A DNA stretch of 64,000 bases. Origin: VXYL01 sp965116935. Its GTDB lineage: Bacteria; Pseudomonadota; Gammaproteobacteria; Pseudomonadales; Azotimanducaceae. The notes under the pieces were generated by a model. The model had not been told where the DNA came from, searched no databases, and saw nothing but the letters and a program-made list of their open reading frames with translations. The stretch covers positions 1,736,001 to 1,800,000 of the forward strand of contig OZ220737.1 of the NCBI GenBank assembly GCA_965116935.1, in the 5' to 3' direction. How positions within the stretch are numbered: the stretch's first letter is position 1; each line of letters begins with the position of its first letter. Below, piece by piece: positions 61,196 through 64,000 of the stretch. Position numbers and translations under genes: made by a program.

Positions 61196-61502
61196 GTTTC
61201 TCGCGCAGATGGCGGCCGATGGCTTCCTTCATCTCCTCCACGGTGAGGGGCTCCGGCGGTGTCGGGAACAAGGCATCGTGAATGTCCTGCGAGGTGTACC
61301 TAGTGGCTCGGCGCACGAAGACCCGCTCCCCTTGCACACACCACTGCACCGTGGACCCGGGCGCTAGTCCCAACTTCGACCGGACCGGCGCAGGGATGGA
61401 CACCTGGCCCTGCGACGAGATCTTGGACTCAATCGGCTCCACTGGTTCGTCCTCGATGCGTTCTATGGCGCAAATCGTCGGACCATTACCGGGGTAAGTC
61501 AA
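61182..61502 (-). CDS. AbrB/SpoVT-type antitoxin
   Basis: The 106-residue protein has a swapped-hairpin AbrB domain (SKISSQGQVSIPAPVRSKLG, then GSTVQWCVQGERVFVRRA) and a C-terminal tail (LTVEEMKEAIGRHLREKHAR) for toxin binding. It probably neutralises the PIN toxin and represses the operon. No ATG is available; the start is likely the TTG at 61502, which overlaps the vsr stop (TTGA), so translation is coupled to vsr. Confidence 0.85.
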   Translation of the reverse strand: MTYPGNGPTICAIERIEDEPVEPIESKISSQGQVSIPAPVRSKLGLAPGSTVQWCVQGERVFVRRATRYTSQDIHDALFPTPPEPLTVEEMKEAIGRHLREKHARR

Positions 61503-61981
61503 GCGTCCTCTCGGGCTTCAGGGGGCCCCAGCACCAGCCCGTCGTCCGAGTGAAAGGTCGTCTCGTCGCTTTCGAGCCATCGCGCGACCCGCTCAGCGGT
61601 GGTGGTGGCGCCCTCTCCCTTGAGGTCGCACTCCCAGACGACGGCGACGCGCCAGCCGGATTCTTGCAGGCTGCGGGCGGCTGCCTGGTCGCGCGCTTGG
61701 TTGCCCTTGAACTTGCCGAGCCAATAGTCGGGGCGGGTGGCGGGCGTGGTGGCAAAGCGGCAGCCTTCGTGGTGGTGCCAGAAGCAGCCGTGCACGAAGC
61801 AGACGGCGTTGAAGCGACGGAACACCATGTCCGGCTTGCCTGGAAGACCCTTGCCGTGCAGGCGATAGCGAAAGCCGCGCGCGTGGAGGCTCTTGCGAAG
61901 CACCATTTCCGGCTTCGTGTCCTTGCCGCGGATGCTCGCCATGATGCGCGAGCGGGTGGCCGCATCCACCGTATCAGCCAT
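61499..61981 (-). CDS. vsr: Very short patch repair endonuclease (Vsr)
   Basis: Vsr nicks 5' of T in T:G mismatches created by deamination of 5-methylcytosine. The 160-residue protein has RSRIMASIRGKDTKPEMVLR, the YRLHGKGLPGKPDMVF segment with the catalytic Asp, FVHGCFWHHHEGC (zinc-type His and Cys) and PDYWLGKFKGN. Usually the gene is next to a cytosine methyltransferase (dcm-like), but none is in the window. Instead it is the first gene of an operon with an antitoxin and a PIN toxin. Confidence 0.93.
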   Translation of the reverse strand: MADTVDAATRSRIMASIRGKDTKPEMVLRKSLHARGFRYRLHGKGLPGKPDMVFRRFNAVCFVHGCFWHHHEGCRFATTPATRPDYWLGKFKGNQARDQAAARSLQESGWRVAVVWECDLKGEGATTTAERVARWLESDETTFHSDDGLVLGPPEAREDA

Positions 61982-62028
61982 GGGTCATGTCACATACTTG
62001 GAAAGCGTCCTCGCTTTTCTCGCAGTTC

Positions 62029-62098
62029 GTAGGGGACGGGCTTGTCCCGTCCCTTGCCGAGTCTAACGGTGCGTTGAACACGGGCGGGGACAAGCCCC
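62029..62098. repeat. Family A repeat pair interrupted by the second IS4-family copy
   Basis: The left arm GTAGGGGACGGGCTTGTCCC starts at 62029. The right arm, GGGCGGGGACAAGCCCCGCCC in undisturbed form, is split by the IS at 62099-63452 and resumes to 63473. Confidence 0.88.
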
Positions 62099-63452
62099 AT
62101 ATGCGCTAACTTGTTTGGATCGATGGTTCCGGGAAGCGTTCGTCGATCTGCGGGGTCCGCTGGCGAGGCGGGTCGGCCAATCCCCTTGAGATGCGGTCCC
62201 AGTCGTCGATGGCCTGCTGCAGGGGGAGGTGCGGCTCGATGGCGCGGGCGATCTGGCCGTACATGAAGCGGAAGTCACGCCAGGGACTGCGACGGCGGGC
62301 TCTCCACGGTGCCTCCCCAGGGGGAAACGGAGCCGGCGTGGCGAACGAGCTTCTCCACCAACAGCGCCACGAGCAGCTTGCCGTGGAGCCAGGCGCGGGC
62401 GCTGTCGTCCTCGTGCTTGGGCAGGTGGCCGAGCTGCGCCAGCGACTTGAAGCGCCTGAAGACCAGTTCGACCTGCCAGCGGACGCGGTACCAGTCCAGC
62501 ACGCTGCGGGCGTCGAAGGTCCCTTCGGGGAAGGTGGTGAACAGGATCACGTGGCGGGCGAACTCGAGGCTGGACGGCCGCACCTGCCGGCCCTGGCGCG
62601 CTGCGTGTTCCTTCGCCTTGCGCTGCGCGATGGCGGCGGCCTCCTCGGTCTTGCGGATCGCGCACACGCGACCCGGCACCGCGACGCCCCGACCGACCGC
62701 CACCGCCGGCCATGCCCGCGGGACGCACGCCTCGTCCAGCCCGGCGACCCGCTGCAGCAGGTCCAGCGCCTCCCCGTCCGGTGTCCGCAGCGGCAGCGAG
62801 CCGGTGTTCACGCGCACCGTGGCGTGGCCGCCCGACGACGCCACGTGGCCGAGACCCGCCGCCGTCGAGTAGCCCCGGTCCGCCAGCACCAGGTCGCCCC
62901 GGGCGATCGGAAAGTGCGCCAGCGTCTCGGCCACGCCCGAACCCTCGGTCGGCGTCAGCTTGTAGAAGTCGCAAGCCAGCGACGGAAGCCGCACGCTGTA
63001 GTGCAGGCGCCACAGCGAGCCCGTCCGCCCCGGCTCCCTCACCGTCGTCGCGTCGAACGCCCGGAACGGCAGCTCGCCAGACGCCGACACTCCGCCCTGC
63101 TCCCGGAACATCGCCGCGCACAGCTCCCGCAGCCACTCCGACGACTTCCGCAGCCGCTTCAGCAGCGCCACGTCCGAGAGCTCCGCAAGGTTCGCCTGCC
63201 GCGCCCGCACCACCGTCTCCCGCAGCGAATGACCCCGCGCCAGATGCAGCAGAAGCACCCGCAGCAGCGCCTCCGGAGACTTCGCCTTGCGCAGTCCCTT
63301 CAGCGCCCCCGTCTCCTGCGCCAGTTCCTCCCAGCCTTCCGGAAGGAACGACACCACCACCTTCCAGTCCTCGTCCACTCCGCACAAGCCCCCAGCCGAA
63401 CCGACACCCCCACCTTACGGACAGCCGATGCGCAAAACAAGTTAGCGCATAT
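62099..63452 (-). mobile_element. IS4-family insertion sequence, copy 2 (1354 bp)
   Basis: It has the same ends as copy 1 (ATATGCGCTAACTTGTTT and complement) and is nearly identical throughout. I noticed a one-base shorter C-run near 63410 and a T-to-C change at 63039. The target duplication is GGGGACAAGCCCC (62086-62098 and 63453-63465), the exact reverse complement of that of copy 1. Confidence 0.93.
62275..63387 (-). CDS. IS4-family DDE transposase, copy 2, same frame break
   Basis: This 370-residue reading differs from copy 1 by Lys to Arg in FDATTVREPGR. FDATTV, LADRGYST and YRVRWQVELVFRRFK are all kept. It meets the same early stop, with the +1 frame continuing into RSPWRDFRFMYGQIARAI to the TAG at the IS end. 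The shared break means it predates the split of the two copies, or is a used frameshift. Confidence 0.88.
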   Translation of the reverse strand: MCGVDEDWKVVVSFLPEGWEELAQETGALKGLRKAKSPEALLRVLLLHLARGHSLRETVVRARQANLAELSDVALLKRLRKSSEWLRELCAAMFREQGGVSASGELPFRAFDATTVREPGRTGSLWRLHYSVRLPSLACDFYKLTPTEGSGVAETLAHFPIARGDLVLADRGYSTAAGLGHVASSGGHATVRVNTGSLPLRTPDGEALDLLQRVAGLDEACVPRAWPAVAVGRGVAVPGRVCAIRKTEEAAAIAQRKAKEHAARQGRQVRPSSLEFARHVILFTTFPEGTFDARSVLDWYRVRWQVELVFRRFKSLAQLGHLPKHEDDSARAWLHGKLLVALLVEKLVRHAGSVSPWGGTVESPPSQSLA

Positions 63453-63501
63453 GGGGACAAGCCCCGCCCCTACGCGTCCCGCGCCGAGTCTATCGATGCG
63501 T

Positions 63502-63792
63502 TCAACGCGGGTTTCCCCGTAGGGGACGGGCTTGTCCCGTCCCGGCGCGCCCTGACGGGCGCGTTGGCAGTTGCTGCGCACCTAACGCTACAGGCTCTGC
63601 ATTTGTCGGTTCGAATTCAGTCAAACCCATCGTGGCGTGCGTGTCACCACGGTCCGCGTTCAGCCACGCCGCCACCAGCACAGCCATCACGCCGAGCGCC
63701 GCGTCCCGGCACGCCCGCTCCAGCGCCTCGAAGTCGCCATCGGTCAGCGCAACGCTCCCCAGCAGGCGCGCCGCCTCCGCCGTCAGCGCCAC
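63502..63792 (-). pseudogene. Transposase remnant, possibly ISKra4-like N-terminus
   Basis: The first 55 codons (ALTDGDFEALERACRDAALG, AAWLNADRGD) resemble the N-terminal helices of ISKra4-type transposases, which carry a LNADxSD-like motif before a zinc ribbon. After HATMG the frame leaves the family and enters repeat DNA. No catalytic domain is present. Confidence 0.45.
63519..63564. repeat. Family A arm plus GC hairpin
   Basis: GTAGGGGACGGGCTTGTCCC starts at 63519, followed by GGCGCGCCCTGACGGGCGCG, the same hairpin as between rho and hemY. It has been inserted into, or abuts, the transposase remnant below. Confidence 0.8.
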
Positions 63793-63983
63793 GCTCGCCC
63801 GGGATGCGAACGCGTCCTCCGCCGCCCCCTTTTTGGGCTGTCCCGCCCCTCCCGGTCCGCCCGCGTCCGCGCCGCCGCCAGCGCTTCGCTGGCGTCGAGG
63901 AACTCCGCCGACAGCTCCCGGAAGCGCCGGTACTCGTCCACCAGCCGGCGCGTCTCCTCGACCTCGTCGGCGCGCACTCGCAC
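63783..63983 (-). CDS. Small helical protein at the window end, unknown
   Basis: A 66-codon frame from a GTG at 63983 encodes a charged helical protein (DEVEETRRLVDEYRRFRELS, EFLDASEALAAARTRADREG). It overlaps the start of the transposase remnant by about 10 bases, so it may be an accessory gene of the same element. I do not recognise the family, and the window ends 17 bases upstream. Confidence 0.4.
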   Translation of the reverse strand: MRVRADEVEETRRLVDEYRRFRELSAEFLDASEALAAARTRADREGRDSPKRGRRRTRSHPGRAWR

Positions 63984-64000
63984 CGAGCGCGTCCTGCCGC

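Noticed and set aside
63590..63640. A possible tRNA T-arm (GGTTCGAATTC) near 63610
   Set aside because: No acceptor, D or anticodon stems could be paired around it.

Overview
The window reads as chromosomal DNA of a GC-rich gammaproteobacterium. The evidence is gene order. Several blocks keep neighbours familiar from Pseudomonas-like genomes: proC-yggS next to pilT; lgt-thyA-folA; tolC, a DUF1249 gene, cpdA, parE and parC; hemB-trxA-rho; hemC-hemD-hemX-hemY divergent from argH; and argH-lptM-lysA followed later by dapF-DUF484-xerC-HAD phosphatase. No rRNA, tRNA or CRISPR array was seen. Genes are tightly packed with many ATGA, GTGA and TGATG overlaps, but the gaps are filled with palindromic repeats, insertion sequences and gene debris.

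Layout. 1-4.5 kb: proC (cut by the window edge), yggS, pilT, a DUF192 protein, a small membrane protein, a YbjQ protein and a glutathione transferase. 4.8-5.75 kb: a HEPN/MNT toxin-antitoxin pair beside a short fragment. 5.9-8.7 kb: a sulfurtransferase whose 3' end is tandemly duplicated, with an IS4-family element inside the second copy. 8.7-15.2 kb: methyltransferase, SDR, NRDE protein, lgt-thyA-folA and an unknown protein. 15.3-19.1 kb: repeats, tolC and an ISNCY/IS5-like element. 19.2-26 kb: DUF1249, cpdA, parE, parC and a membrane protein with a cyclase-like domain. 26.2-28 kb: an IS110-family transposase. 28-38.3 kb: hemB, trxA, rho, hemYXDC, argH, lptM and lysA. 38.3-43.3 kb: an accessory island with a UDG-like protein, a DprA-like protein, a RecQ-type helicase fused to a phosphoribosyltransferase domain, and an integrase stub. 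43.3-46.5 kb: dapF, DUF484, xerC and HAD. 46.6-52.3 kb: a decayed segmental duplication holding two Yip1-like genes, a duplicated thrC tail, pseudogenes and MITE-like repeats. 52.3-60.6 kb: thrC, cupin, hisC, PerM-like transporter, amidohydrolase, rhlB, aminotransferase and argC. 60.8-62 kb: Vsr endonuclease, antitoxin and PIN toxin in one overlapping operon. 62-64 kb: a second copy of the IS4-family element and transposase remnants.

How it fits together. Most genes are housekeeping: heme synthesis from porphobilinogen to uroporphyrinogen, arginine, lysine, histidine, threonine and proline synthesis, thymidylate/folate metabolism, topoisomerase IV and Rho termination. Three accessory modules stand out: the RecQ-PRTase/DprA/UDG cassette wedged between lysA and dapF, the Vsr-TA operon and the HEPN/MNT pair. 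The repeats matter too. Both copies of the IS4-family element sit at the same point of the same palindromic repeat, with 13-bp target duplications that are reverse complements of each other. This points to an insertion sequence that targets the genome's own REP-like repeats.
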